From: Desertifilum tharense IPPAS B-1220
GTDB lineage: Bacteria > Cyanobacteriota > Cyanobacteriia > Cyanobacteriales > Desertifilaceae
Reading direction: 5' to 3'
DNA: 62,636 nucleotides
Assembly: GCF_001746915.1 (NCBI RefSeq)
Contig: NZ_MJGC01000063.1
Coordinates: 1 to 62,636 of the forward strand
The notes beneath the pieces are model-generated. The model did not search any database. It saw only the letters and a list, made by a program, of their open reading frames with translations, and was not told the origin of the DNA. The position numbers were made by a program, and so were the translations under genes. Of the stretch, positions 47,701 to 56,651 are shown one piece after another. The first letter of the stretch is position 1, and each line of letters begins with the position of its first letter.

Positions 47701-48278
47701 TCGCTAATTAAATCGCTTGGCGTTGTCACCCCAAATAGGGCAAAGGTGAGGCGGCTATAGGTGGGATTATCGGCTCGATAGTTATAAAACGCTCGAATCA
47801 GCGCAAAAAAGTCATCGGTGGAAAATTGCAAGCTGAGGATGGTATCAATTTCATCAATGAAGATCGCAATCGGCTGTTGGATTTCCACGAGTAAAACTTT
47901 GTCAACCAACTCGCCCAACCGCGCCACGCTGGATAGATGCGTTTGACTGCGCCACCACTGACTGATATTGATGGGTAAGGAAAACCGCTTGCTTAAAAAT
48001 CCGGCGATCGCTGCATACCATTGCTCAACGGTAATCTGTTGGGTGCCAATGCCCGACAAATCAATAGTGGCACACCGTACCCCAACCTGTTGCAAGCGTT
48101 CGGCAGTTTTCACCCGCAAGCTAGATTTCCCCATTTGTCGGGAGTTAAACACATAACAGAACTCACCTTGCAGCAAGGCGTCAAACAGTTCGCGATCGGC
48201 AGCACGTTCAACATAGGTCGGATCGCTAGAATGTAAGCTACCGCCAACCTGATACGTAGAGTGAGAGGATAAAAGCAT
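44742..48278 (-). CDS. STAND-type AAA ATPase with 14 WD40 repeats (copy 1)
   Basis: A 1178-residue protein. Residues 1-330 are an AAA_35-type ATPase domain with P-loop FNSRQMGKSSLRVK (degenerate at the first Gly) and Walker B IAIFIDEIDTIL. A winged-helix-like region and a coiled coil (ASQEMERREVQKTLEMERL) lead to one membrane helix (LLSVALAATAGLGGMTLYAY, about residue 460). Fourteen WD40 repeats follow (about 560-1150), enough for two seven-bladed propellers. By analogy to STAND proteins, ligand binding to the propellers may drive ATP-dependent assembly. The next paralogue ends 11 bp upstream, and large parts of the two are identical. Confidence 0.9.
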   Translation of the reverse strand: MLLSSHSTYQVGGSLHSSDPTYVERAADRELFDALLQGEFCYVFNSRQMGKSSLRVKTAERLQQVGVRCATIDLSGIGTQQITVEQWYAAIAGFLSKRFSLPINISQWWRSQTHLSSVARLGELVDKVLLVEIQQPIAIFIDEIDTILSLQFSTDDFFALIRAFYNYRADNPTYSRLTFALFGVTTPSDLISDKTRTPFNIGRAIALQGFQPEDATPLLKGLEKYYLNAPDVLNRIFDWTGGQPFLTQKLCQLVLAQIGEETSVNLSQGQIDQIVQTCILENWEAQDEPEHLKTIRDRLLFDEQKAGRILGLYQQVLETRVLANDSPTQTALLLSGLVEKYSGYLRIKNPIYQTVFNREWLAQQLDALRPYSQLFNAWLASQCQDESRLLRGQALQEVLDWTQRQSLSDLDYRYLAASQEMERREVQKTLEMERLREAEVRLALEQKSAQRQRQLLKLLSVALAATAGLGGMTLYAYHRTTLAYSQAAASEVEAIAAASQGSFASYQRLDALVQAIQARRKFQNLKQLNPTLQARLDQTTHQVLETAVYGADEMNRLEHIGGLSVDFSPDGQLLATTGSDRTLKLWQRDGQLVNSFSHEATLYRAKFSPDGQTIAAVGLDGTVPVWRLDGTRQTTLVGHTAAIWDVAFSPDGQTLATASSDRTIKLWRADGTLVQTLSGHQSAVWSVAFSPDGQLLASASLDNTIKLWKREGRLIRTLDNGNAAVWTVAFSPDGQRIASGAADNLVKLWSREGELLQTLEGHSAEVQNVTFSPDGKAIASASADKTIKLWNLDGVLKRTLREHRAVIRVVRFSPDGQVLASASDEGIVKLWNLSTPLSKALADRSDVLWRVAYIPDGNRSRIITVSRQTVKLWNEDGSFIQALPLASTPFYTVAFDSSTQTLAIAGASGDISLLNLNNEQISTLRSHKAAIYGLAYSPDGQFLVSAGDDRTLKLWQRQESGEFVLLQTLPAHEGRIWDVAFSPDGQRIATASLDGTAKLWRWQQPNSLAETPDIVLEGHTSEIWGIAFSPDNQKIATAGREGELRLWNSQGQLLRTLEASKMGLTRVAFSPDGQQVAVGVLDNTVKLWSVEGTLLSTLSGHASGVLSVAFSPDGKTLVSGGYDRTAIVWNLEAILKLNLLEYSCNWVGDYLKTTPEISLADRALCNLRPSRTLNRPAE

Positions 48279-48289
48279 AAAAGTAGCGC

Positions 48290-51200
48290 CTAGAAGCGCA
48301 TGGGTTTAAGTTGATGCTTGCAAATTGGGCGATCGCGTGCGGCTAATTCTGAAGTGGTTTGCAAATAATCTCGAACCCACTGACAACCATATTCGAGCAA
48401 ATTCAGCTTCAGGACTGCTTCTAAATTCCAGACAATGGCACTGCGATCGTAGCTACCAGACGCCAGAGTTTTGCCATCGGGACTAAATGTAACCGAAAGA
48501 ACGCCGGAAGTATGACCGCTTAAGGTGCTTAACAGGGTGCCCTCAACCGACCACAACTTGACCGTATTATCTAAAACACCAGCAGCGATGAATTGCCCAT
48601 CGGGACTAAATGCCACCCGCGTTAAGCCCATATCATCTCCTTCCAGAGTCCGAATTAACTGTCCCTGGCGGTTCCACAGATATAATTGACCGTTGCGCCC
48701 CGTCGCCGCAATCAGTTGACTGTCGGGACTAATGGCAACGCCCCACATTTCGCTGCCGTTGCCTGAAAGAACGAGGTGAGGCTCTTCTGCAAGGTGGCCT
48801 GGGGTATCCCAAGTCCAAAGCTTGACCGTGCCATCTAAGCTGCTGGTGGCGACAAACTGACCATCGGGACTAAACGCCAAATTCCAAATGCGACCTGTAT
48901 GGGCGGGTAGCCTTTGGCGCAATTGAAATTCGTTGCGCTCGTCGCGCTGCCAGAGTTTGAGGGTGCGATCGTCTCCAGCCGATACGAGAAACTGACCGTC
49001 CGGGCTATAGGCCAGTCCATACACTGCTGCACGATGAGCAGTGAGGCGGGTGGTTTCGCCACTCTTCCAATCTATCAGTAAAATTTCGCCGCTAGCTCCC
49101 GCGATCGCTAAAGTTGATTCCGTAGGGCTAAAAGCGCCAGCATAAAATAGAATTGCGCTCACGGGTAAGGATTTCACTAAGACGCCATCGGATCGCCACA
49201 ACCGAATCTCTTGACTAGAGATCCCAGCAATCAGCCCCTCATCGGTATTTCCCGGAGCGTAAACCACCTGCCACAGCACATCAGGATGGTTGTGCAAGCC
49301 CACAAACAAGGGGTTATGGGTGTTCCACAACTTCACTGTGCCATCGGCGCTTGAAGAGGCGAGAGTTCGTCCGTCGGGGCTAAAGGCCACTGCCCGCACG
49401 GTTCCCCGATGTTCTCGATAGGTTCTAATTAACTCGCCGTTTTGATTCCACAGCTTCAGGGTTTTATCAGAACTGCCAGAGGCGATCGCGCTACCATCTG
49501 GACTAAAAGCAACGCTCAACACCTCCGCACTATGACCGCTGAGGGTTTTGAGCAATGCGCCTTCGCGACTCCACACCTTGACTAAATTATCAGCTCCACC
49601 AGAGACCAGCTTTTGACCGTCTGGGCTAAAAGCAACGCTCCAAACGGCTTTATCGTTTTCTAGGGTGCGGATGGAGGTGCCGTCTAGGTTCCACAGCTTA
49701 ATCGTATTATCAACGCTGGTGGAGGCTAACCACTGACCGTCCGGGCTAAAGGTAATATCCCAAGCGGCTGCCTGATGCGCTGTAAAGCTTCTCACCAACG
49801 TTCCATCCGCCCGCCAAAGCTTAATAGTGCGATCGCCGCTGGTGGAGGCAATGGTTTGTCCGTCGGGGCTGAAGGCGACTCCCCAAATAGGAGCCGTATG
49901 ACCGATTAAGGTGGTTAACAGAGAACCTTCAACGCTCCAAACGGGAACGGTGCCATCTAACCCGGCGGCAATTAAGCGCTGGCTATCGGGACTAAATTGC
50001 ACGTCATAAACCGTCGCGCTGTGAGTGAAGGTGCGGACGAGTTTGCCATCGCGCTGCCACAACTTCAAGGTGCGATCCGTTCCGGCAGTGGCGATCCATT
50101 GACCGTCCGGGCTAAAACTGACACTTAATACCCCCCCTTGCTGGGCGACGATCCGGTTCGCCTCATCTGCCCCGTAGACAGCAGTTTCTAAGGCTTGATG
50201 CGTTTTTTGGTCTAAACGCGATCGCACGGACGCAGGCAGCAGCCACAGCCGGTAAAACTTGCGCCGCGCTTGCATGGCTTGCACCAGGGCATCAAGGCGC
50301 TGATAGGAGGCAAAACTTCCTTTAGAGGCCGCCGCGATCGCTTCAACTTCGCTGGCGGCTGATTGACGATAGGCGAATAAGGCAATTCCTCCGAAACCTG
50401 CCGTTGCAATTAACGCGACGGTGAGCAGTTTTAAGAGTTGGCGCTGGCGTTGGGCGCTTTTTTGTTCCAGGGCTAGCCGCACTTCCGCTTCTTGCAGGCG
50501 TTCCATTTCCAGGGTCTTCTGCACTTCCCGCCGTTCCATTTCCTGGCTAGCTGCTAGATAGCGGTAGTCGAGATCGCTTAAGCTTTGGCGCTGCGTCCAG
50601 TCTAAAACCTCTTGCAGGGCTTGTCCCCTGAGCAGGCGCGACTCATCTTGACATTGGGAGGCCAGCCAAGCGTTAAATAACTGGGAATAGGGACGCAGGG
50701 CATCTAATTGTTGGGCGAGCCATTCCCGGTTAAACACGGTCTGATAGATCGGATTTTTAATTCGCAGATAGCCGGAGTGTTTTTCAACTAACCCAGATAA
50801 CAAGAGTTCTGTTTGGGTGGGGGAGTCATCGGCGGGAACGCTGGTTTCAAAGAGTCGCTGATACAATCCGAGAATGCGTCCGGCTTTTTGTTCGTCAAAC
50901 AAGAGGCGATCGCGAATGGTTTTGAGGTGTTCGGGTTCGTCTTGAGCCTCCCAGTTGTCTAGAATCTGCTGTTGTACGATCTCATCGAGTTCTTGAGGGC
51001 TTAACTGGATCGGCGTTTCTAGGGAGGCGCGAGCCACAATCAACTGACATAACTTTTGGGTTAAAAAAGGCTGTCCGCCCGTCCAATCAAAGATGCGGTT
51101 GAGAATCTCTTGAGGATTGAGATACGCTTGGGCAAGTCCGGCGAGCAGGGGGGCGGCTTCTGAGTGCTGAAACCCTTGAAGAGCGATCGCGGTGCCAATA

Positions 51201-51799
51201 TTAAACGGGGTGCGGGTTTTGTCGCTAATTAAATCGCTCGGCGTTGTCACCCCAAATAGGGCAAAGGTGAGGCGGCTATAGGTGGAATTATCGGCTCGAT
51301 AGTTATAAAATGCTCGAATCAGCGCAAAAAAGTCATCGGTGGAAAATTTCAGGCTGAGGATAGTATCAATTTCATCAATGAAAATGACAATCGGCTGTTG
51401 GATTTCCACGAGTAAAACTTTATCGATGAGTTCTCCCAACCGTGCCACGCTGGATAGATGGGTTTGACTGCGCCACCACTGACCGATGTTGATGGGTAAG
51501 GAAAACCGCTTGCTTAAAAATCCCGCGATCGCTGCATACCATTGCTCAACGGTAATTTGTTGGGTGCCAATGCCCGACAAGTCAATGGTGCCGCACTGTA
51601 CCCCAACCTGTTGCAATCGTTCGGTGGTTTTCACCCGCAAGCTAGATTTCCCCATTTGTCGGGAGTTAAACACATAGCAGAATTCACCTTGCAGCAAGGC
51701 GTCAAACAGTTCGCGATCGGCCGCGCGTTCAACGTAGGTCGGATCGCTAGGAGGTAAGCTACCGCCGACCTGATAGGCTGATTGAGAGGATAAGAGCAT
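48290..51799 (-). CDS. STAND-type AAA ATPase with 14 WD40 repeats (copy 2)
   Basis: A 1169-residue paralogue of the next gene with the same architecture: AAA_35-type ATPase (FNSRQMGKSSLRVK; IVIFIDEIDTIL), coiled coil, one membrane helix (LLTVALIATAGFGGIALFAY), and 14 WD40 repeats. The first 220 residues and the segment from about 345 to 440 are almost identical to copy 1. The ATPase C-terminal part (about 235-300) and most propeller blades differ. The gene lies 65 bp after the HTH-ATPase gene and 11 bp before copy 1, so a three-gene operon is likely. There is no effector domain such as a nuclease or TIR in either copy. Confidence 0.9.
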   Translation of the reverse strand: MLLSSQSAYQVGGSLPPSDPTYVERAADRELFDALLQGEFCYVFNSRQMGKSSLRVKTTERLQQVGVQCGTIDLSGIGTQQITVEQWYAAIAGFLSKRFSLPINIGQWWRSQTHLSSVARLGELIDKVLLVEIQQPIVIFIDEIDTILSLKFSTDDFFALIRAFYNYRADNSTYSRLTFALFGVTTPSDLISDKTRTPFNIGTAIALQGFQHSEAAPLLAGLAQAYLNPQEILNRIFDWTGGQPFLTQKLCQLIVARASLETPIQLSPQELDEIVQQQILDNWEAQDEPEHLKTIRDRLLFDEQKAGRILGLYQRLFETSVPADDSPTQTELLLSGLVEKHSGYLRIKNPIYQTVFNREWLAQQLDALRPYSQLFNAWLASQCQDESRLLRGQALQEVLDWTQRQSLSDLDYRYLAASQEMERREVQKTLEMERLQEAEVRLALEQKSAQRQRQLLKLLTVALIATAGFGGIALFAYRQSAASEVEAIAAASKGSFASYQRLDALVQAMQARRKFYRLWLLPASVRSRLDQKTHQALETAVYGADEANRIVAQQGGVLSVSFSPDGQWIATAGTDRTLKLWQRDGKLVRTFTHSATVYDVQFSPDSQRLIAAGLDGTVPVWSVEGSLLTTLIGHTAPIWGVAFSPDGQTIASTSGDRTIKLWRADGTLVRSFTAHQAAAWDITFSPDGQWLASTSVDNTIKLWNLDGTSIRTLENDKAVWSVAFSPDGQKLVSGGADNLVKVWSREGALLKTLSGHSAEVLSVAFSPDGSAIASGSSDKTLKLWNQNGELIRTYREHRGTVRAVAFSPDGRTLASSSADGTVKLWNTHNPLFVGLHNHPDVLWQVVYAPGNTDEGLIAGISSQEIRLWRSDGVLVKSLPVSAILFYAGAFSPTESTLAIAGASGEILLIDWKSGETTRLTAHRAAVYGLAYSPDGQFLVSAGDDRTLKLWQRDERNEFQLRQRLPAHTGRIWNLAFSPDGQFVATSSLDGTVKLWTWDTPGHLAEEPHLVLSGNGSEMWGVAISPDSQLIAATGRNGQLYLWNRQGQLIRTLEGDDMGLTRVAFSPDGQFIAAGVLDNTVKLWSVEGTLLSTLSGHTSGVLSVTFSPDGKTLASGSYDRSAIVWNLEAVLKLNLLEYGCQWVRDYLQTTSELAARDRPICKHQLKPMRF

Positions 51800-51864
51800 A
51801 AGTAGTGCTGAACTCCATCAAGGTCTGTATCCGCAGTCCCTCACTGTTCAATTGGGTTGAGCGG

Positions 51865-53205
51865 TTATTTCAACACCTGACTGAAGTAGGCGCGATAAAG
51901 ATTGCAACTCGGTAGTGCCCGTTGATTTTGGAAACTCACTAAACCTAGCCCTTGCAATTTAAAAGCTTGGGTGGGATGCAAAAGCGCCCCTTCTGGGGTT
52001 AAAAGGGTTTGCTTCATAGCATTCAGCAATTCAGGGTCTTGTTCCAGACAAGCCAGTTGCTGGCGTAAATGGCTGCTAAAAATGCTATCGGGCGCGATCG
52101 CAGTTTGGGTAAATTCCTTGGGTTCAACGGGGCGCTGGCTGAGATCGAACAGAGCAAGCTGAGTTAAATAGGGATGTCCGCCCACCAAATTTAACAGGGT
52201 TTCGGCATAAGCATTTTCGGATGACAACCCGTAACGCAGGGTTAACTCTTTCACCCGATCGAGGTTGAAACACGATAGCTCAATGGATAGCCCCACATTG
52301 AAGGGCGATTGATGTAAATTCAGCGGCAAATAGGCTTCTGTGGAATGGACAATCACCAGGCGCAAACGCTGCCATAGTTCGCGGTTAACGCCCCCATGTT
52401 TTCCCTGCTCGTACCACGCCCGCAACATCCCAAAAAAATCGGCGGCAATATGGGGATAGTTGAAAACGACGTTGACTTCATCTAACACTAAGAGCAGGGG
52501 GCTAGGATCGGCGGGAAGTAAGTAGGTTTCAAAATAATCCGAACAGCTATAACTCCCGCCAAATAAGGAATCCCAACGTTCCTCTAGTTCGGTTGGCAAG
52601 CCCAAGGCTCTAGCGACCATTGCACAAAACCATCGCAGAAACTGATCGAGATCGGTAAAGATGCGATTATCTGCCAACTGCAAGCTGATGGCGGCGGTGC
52701 GGAGTCCTCGATCTTCAGCATGGCTGAGAATGCGAGCCATCAGGGAGGTTTTGCCAAACTGACGCGGTGCTTTAATCCGGATCAGCGCTCCTGGGGTAAA
52801 TACCTCGTCGTTACAGAGTTTTTCGGCAGGGGGTCGATAGATATAAAAGGGCGAGTCGAGTTCTAACTGACCTTTAAGAGGGGTTTGCTGAAGGTGAGTT
52901 AACACAGAAGCGGACCGATCGTTGTCTTGACTTAAATAATCATCGGTGGCGATCGCCAGTCCAAAAGCTTGGAAATAAGCTTCTAGGGTGGGATAGTCCA
53001 CGGGCTTTTGGCGGTGGCGTACCTTGGTGAGGGTGTTATTGCTTAACCCAGTGCGATCGCTCAATTGTTCTAGTGTATACGGTCTACCCAAATTTTCGCG
53101 TAAAGCGGATAGATGCTCGGCAGCCTGCAACCGTTGCCAGCCATGCGAACTCAGAACTACGCCTCGCTTTCTTCTCGAAGAACTTAATCGATCGATCATG
53201 GGCAT
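51865..53205 (-). CDS. HTH-AAA (STAND-like) ATPase
   Basis: A 446-residue protein. An N-terminal helix-turn-helix region (about 20-85) contains LRENLGRPYTLEQLSDRTGL and SNNTLTKVRHRQ. An AAA_35-type ATPase domain has P-loop APRQFGKTSLMARIL (about residue 150) and Walker B LLLVLDEVNVVF. It lacks WD40 repeats and a membrane helix. It lies just upstream of two large ATPase-WD40 genes on the same strand, and is either a DNA-binding regulator of that operon or the cytoplasmic member of a STAND assembly. The start could also be Met3. Confidence 0.85.
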   Translation of the reverse strand: MPMIDRLSSSRRKRGVVLSSHGWQRLQAAEHLSALRENLGRPYTLEQLSDRTGLSNNTLTKVRHRQKPVDYPTLEAYFQAFGLAIATDDYLSQDNDRSASVLTHLQQTPLKGQLELDSPFYIYRPPAEKLCNDEVFTPGALIRIKAPRQFGKTSLMARILSHAEDRGLRTAAISLQLADNRIFTDLDQFLRWFCAMVARALGLPTELEERWDSLFGGSYSCSDYFETYLLPADPSPLLLVLDEVNVVFNYPHIAADFFGMLRAWYEQGKHGGVNRELWQRLRLVIVHSTEAYLPLNLHQSPFNVGLSIELSCFNLDRVKELTLRYGLSSENAYAETLLNLVGGHPYLTQLALFDLSQRPVEPKEFTQTAIAPDSIFSSHLRQQLACLEQDPELLNAMKQTLLTPEGALLHPTQAFKLQGLGLVSFQNQRALPSCNLYRAYFSQVLK

Positions 53206-53518
53206 TCAACAAATGCGTCTCTCTAAGGCATAACTCCCCTGATTATCCCAGGTTGCTCTGGACAGCGCTATAAGTTGCGGCTCCTCCCACTTAAGTTTCG
53301 TGACTAACCTGCGATCGTGAGTGGCTAAGAAGGATAGTTATATACAAAAATAAGTCTTAAGAAAGATGACCAAAAATGGCAATTCTCTATAGGTTCAGGG
53401 TACTGCACTTTCTGCCCCATCATCAACTTTTTATTCAACAGCCCGATTGCCTGTTGAAACGTCCCCTAGAGTGCTGATTCGCCCCAAACATCCCATTCAT
53501 TCTTTCAGTCAATAGACC
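53206..53518. other. Divergent promoter region, HTH-ATPase / hybrid kinase
   Basis: 313 bp between divergent genes. It is AT-rich around 53330-53395. No operator, hairpin of note or small gene was recognised. Confidence 0.4.
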
Positions 53519-56500
53519 ATGCTGGATTTCCTCACGACTCTTTTGTCGCCGAGTCAGTACATGCCTCACGGGCACTGTTATTTGTGGCAAACCCCTTTAG
53601 TCTGGCTGCATGTCACTAGCGATGCGCTGATTGCCTTTTCCTATTTTTCCATTCCCGCGATGCTTCTCTTCTTCGTCCGCAAGCGGGGAGATGTTCCGTT
53701 TTCTGGCGTGTTCGCTTTGTTCGGTGCCTTTATTGTCCTGTGCGGCACGGGTCATTTAATGGATATCTGGACGCTGTGGCACCCGGCTTACTGGGTATCT
53801 GGGGTAGAACGGGCAATTACGGGATTGGTTTCGTTTTATACAGCCCTCCGACTGGTGGAACTGCTGCCTCAGTTTTTAGCGCTGAAAACGCCGAAACAAC
53901 TGGAGTTAGTCAACCAAGAACTGGAGCGACAAATTGTAGAACGCGAGCGAGCGCAAGCCACCCTCAGACAGATTGTAGCGGGGACGGCTTCCGTGACGGG
54001 GGAAAAGTTTTTTTCAGCCCTGGTCAGCGATTTAGCCTCTGCCTTAGAGGTTTCTTACGTCCTGGTTTCAGAAGTGGTGGGAGATCCCATTCACAGCCTG
54101 CGAACCCTAGCGTTTTGGTCGGGAAATGAGGTCCTCAATGGTTTGGAATATGCCTTAGTAGACGTTCCCTGTGCAGAGGTGATCGAAAACAAAGTCCTTT
54201 GCTACTATAGCGATCGCTTACAGGCCCGTTTTCCCAGCAGTCAAATGATTGTGGACTTAGCGGCTGTTAGCTATATGGGCGTTCCCCTGCTTGATAGCGA
54301 GCAAAACTGCATTGGCAACCTCTGCATTGTGGATACAAAGCCCCTCCCCGCCGATGAAAATACTGAAGCCATTGTCAGCGTTTTTGGCGCTAGAGCAGCG
54401 GTAGAACTTCAACGCAAATGGGCTGAAGAGTCGAAAAACCGGGCTTACGAAGAGTTAGAACTCAGAGTTCAAGAAAGAACCGCCGAACTCGTTGAAGCCA
54501 ATGTTGCTTTAGAAACCGAAATTCGCGAGCGGATCGCCACCGAAGCGACGTTGCAGCGCATGGCAGAACGAGAACGCGCAACCGCCCGCGTGATTCAGCG
54601 AATGCGCCAAAGCTTAGACCTGACAGCAATTTTTGATACGACAACCGAGGAATTACGGAAAACCCTACGGTGCGATCGCGTTCTCATCTATCGCTTCGAT
54701 GCAGACTGGAGCGGTCAAGCCATAGCCGAATCTGTTGCCCCCGGATGGAATACAATCGTCACGCTGCAAGACCTTAACCCCGATTTTGTTAAGGCAACAA
54801 CCAACCGTCCAGACTGCATTATTCAGCGTTTAGATGGCTCGCAGATTCAGATTCACGATACCTACTTACAAGAAACGCAAGGGGGAATCTATCGCGATCG
54901 CTTAGATTATTGCTGCGTTCCCGATATTGCTCAAGCTGACTTTCCGCCCTGCTATTTGGAATTGCTACAAACCTTGCAGGCAAAAGCATACGCCATTGTC
55001 CCCATTTTCTGCGGTTCTCAGTTGTGGGGCTTGCTGGCTGCCTATCAAAATACCAGCCCCCGTCAGTGGCAGTCCGCAGAAATTCAAATGATTTTACAAA
55101 TTGGCAGCCAGTTAGGAGTCGCCGTACAACAAGCCGAACTGTTTGCCCAAACGCAACGCCAAGCAGAAGAACTGCAACAGGCTAAAGATACCGCCGATGC
55201 AGCCAACCGCGCCAAAAGCGAGTTTCTGGCAAATATGAGCCACGAGTTGCGAACGCCGTTAAATATCATTTTAGGGATTGCTCAACTCCTCAATCGCGAT
55301 CGCGCCCTGAGTACCAACCATCAGCAATACCTCAAAACCCTCAGTCACAGCGGCGAACATCTCCTCGACTTGATTAACGATGTGTTGGAGATGTCCAAAA
55401 TAGAAGCAGGACGACTCACCTTCAATCAAACTAGCTTCAATCTTCACGAACTGCTTAATAGCTTGCAAAATATGCTGCAAATCAAAGCAGCGTCTAAAGG
55501 CTTGCAATTGACCTTCGATCGGAGTCCGCATTTACCCAAAGGCATCAAAACCGATGAAAGCAAACTCCGTCAAGTTCTGCTCAACCTCCTGGGCAATGCC
55601 ATTAAGTTTACCCGACAAGGCAGCGTGACCTTAAGAGTTAGCGAGCAGAACGATGGCGATCGCACCCAGTACCAACTGACCTTTATCGTAGAAGATACCG
55701 GCCCCGGCATCGACCCTCAAGAACAAGAGCGCCTGTTTAAGCCGTTCCAACAAACCGAAACCGGATTAAAAGCAACGGAAGGAACGGGTTTGGGGTTAGC
55801 CATCAGCCAACGTTACGTCCAAATGATGGGCGGAGAAATTCGGGTTTCTAGCCAAGTTGAACGAGGGAGTGCTTTTTCCTTCTCGATCCCGGTAGCACTG
55901 GTAGATGAGCCGGAACTTCCCATTGAAGAACAGACCAATGTACGCGGGCAAGTGATCGGACTGGCTCCCAACCAACCTACCTATCGCATTCTGATTGTAG
56001 AAGATCGCCCCGCCAACCGCTTAGTGCTTGCAGATTTACTCAACTTACCCGGTTTTGAAATTCAAGAGGCCGAAAACGGACAAGAGGCGATTTCGCTTTG
56101 GCAAAGTTGGCAACCCCATTTAATCTTTATGGATATCCGGATGCCGATCCTCAATGGCTATGATGCCACGCGCAACATCCGCACCCAAGAACAGCAACGG
56201 TTGCAATCGAACAATGCGCTTTCTTCAACCAAAATCATCGCTCTAACTGCAAGCGCTTTCCAAGAACAACGCCAAGATATCCTAGCCGCCGGATGCGATG
56301 GTTTTATCAGCAAACCGTTTAAGAGTGAGGAGATTTTTGAGAACATTGCGAAACATCTAAACGTCCAATATCTCTATAGCGAAAGTCCGGATTCTGCGGA
56401 TGGCGCTAATGCCAACGAACCTCAAGAAATTCAATTTCTGAGCCTCGAACGATTGCAGGTTATGCCGCTTTCTTGGATTGAAAAACTTCATCAGGCTGCT

Positions 56501-56638
56501 CTTCAAGGCAATGATTATCTGATTGCTGATTTGCTCGTTCAAATTCCGCAAGAACATCAATCACTTGCCAAAATAATTTCTCAGTTAATTGAGGAATTCC
56601 GATTCGATCAAATTACTGAAATTACGGGTCAAATCTAA
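53519..56638 (+). CDS. Hybrid histidine kinase with ethylene-receptor domain
   Basis: A 1039-residue sensor. The N-terminus (about 20-130) has three membrane helices of the ethylene-receptor type. The copper-binding Cys75 and His79 lie in [12 protein letters not shown], like Cys65/His69 of plant ETR1, and [20 protein letters not shown] precedes them. A GAF domain (150-310), a coiled coil and a second, phytochrome-like GAF (360-540) follow. The second has Cys-Tyr at the usual bilin-ligand position (FPPCYLELL). HisKA has His575 ([10 protein letters not shown]), then HATPase, then a receiver with Asp872 and about 100 further residues. It resembles Synechocystis Slr1212 (UirS/SynEtr1) with an added receiver. 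It probably feeds the next gene's signalling protein. Confidence 0.92.
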   Translation: MLDFLTTLLSPSQYMPHGHCYLWQTPLVWLHVTSDALIAFSYFSIPAMLLFFVRKRGDVPFSGVFALFGAFIVLCGTGHLMDIWTLWHPAYWVSGVERAITGLVSFYTALRLVELLPQFLALKTPKQLELVNQELERQIVERERAQATLRQIVAGTASVTGEKFFSALVSDLASALEVSYVLVSEVVGDPIHSLRTLAFWSGNEVLNGLEYALVDVPCAEVIENKVLCYYSDRLQARFPSSQMIVDLAAVSYMGVPLLDSEQNCIGNLCIVDTKPLPADENTEAIVSVFGARAAVELQRKWAEESKNRAYEELELRVQERTAELVEANVALETEIRERIATEATLQRMAERERATARVIQRMRQSLDLTAIFDTTTEELRKTLRCDRVLIYRFDADWSGQAIAESVAPGWNTIVTLQDLNPDFVKATTNRPDCIIQRLDGSQIQIHDTYLQETQGGIYRDRLDYCCVPDIAQADFPPCYLELLQTLQAKAYAIVPIFCGSQLWGLLAAYQNTSPRQWQSAEIQMILQIGSQLGVAVQQAELFAQTQRQAEELQQAKDTADAANRAKSEFLANMSHELRTPLNIILGIAQLLNRDRALSTNHQQYLKTLSHSGEHLLDLINDVLEMSKIEAGRLTFNQTSFNLHELLNSLQNMLQIKAASKGLQLTFDRSPHLPKGIKTDESKLRQVLLNLLGNAIKFTRQGSVTLRVSEQNDGDRTQYQLTFIVEDTGPGIDPQEQERLFKPFQQTETGLKATEGTGLGLAISQRYVQMMGGEIRVSSQVERGSAFSFSIPVALVDEPELPIEEQTNVRGQVIGLAPNQPTYRILIVEDRPANRLVLADLLNLPGFEIQEAENGQEAISLWQSWQPHLIFMDIRMPILNGYDATRNIRTQEQQRLQSNNALSSTKIIALTASAFQEQRQDILAAGCDGFISKPFKSEEIFENIAKHLNVQYLYSESPDSADGANANEPQEIQFLSLERLQVMPLSWIEKLHQAALQGNDYLIADLLVQIPQEHQSLAKIISQLIEEFRFDQITEITGQI

Positions 56639-56651
56639 CCATCATCTCCTC

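Noticed and set aside
54800..55000. DXCF-type cyanobacteriochrome in the second GAF of the hybrid kinase
   Set aside because: The Asp-X-Cys-Phe position upstream of the canonical Cys reads DTYL, with no cysteine; the Cys-Cys pair nearby is at the wrong spacing.
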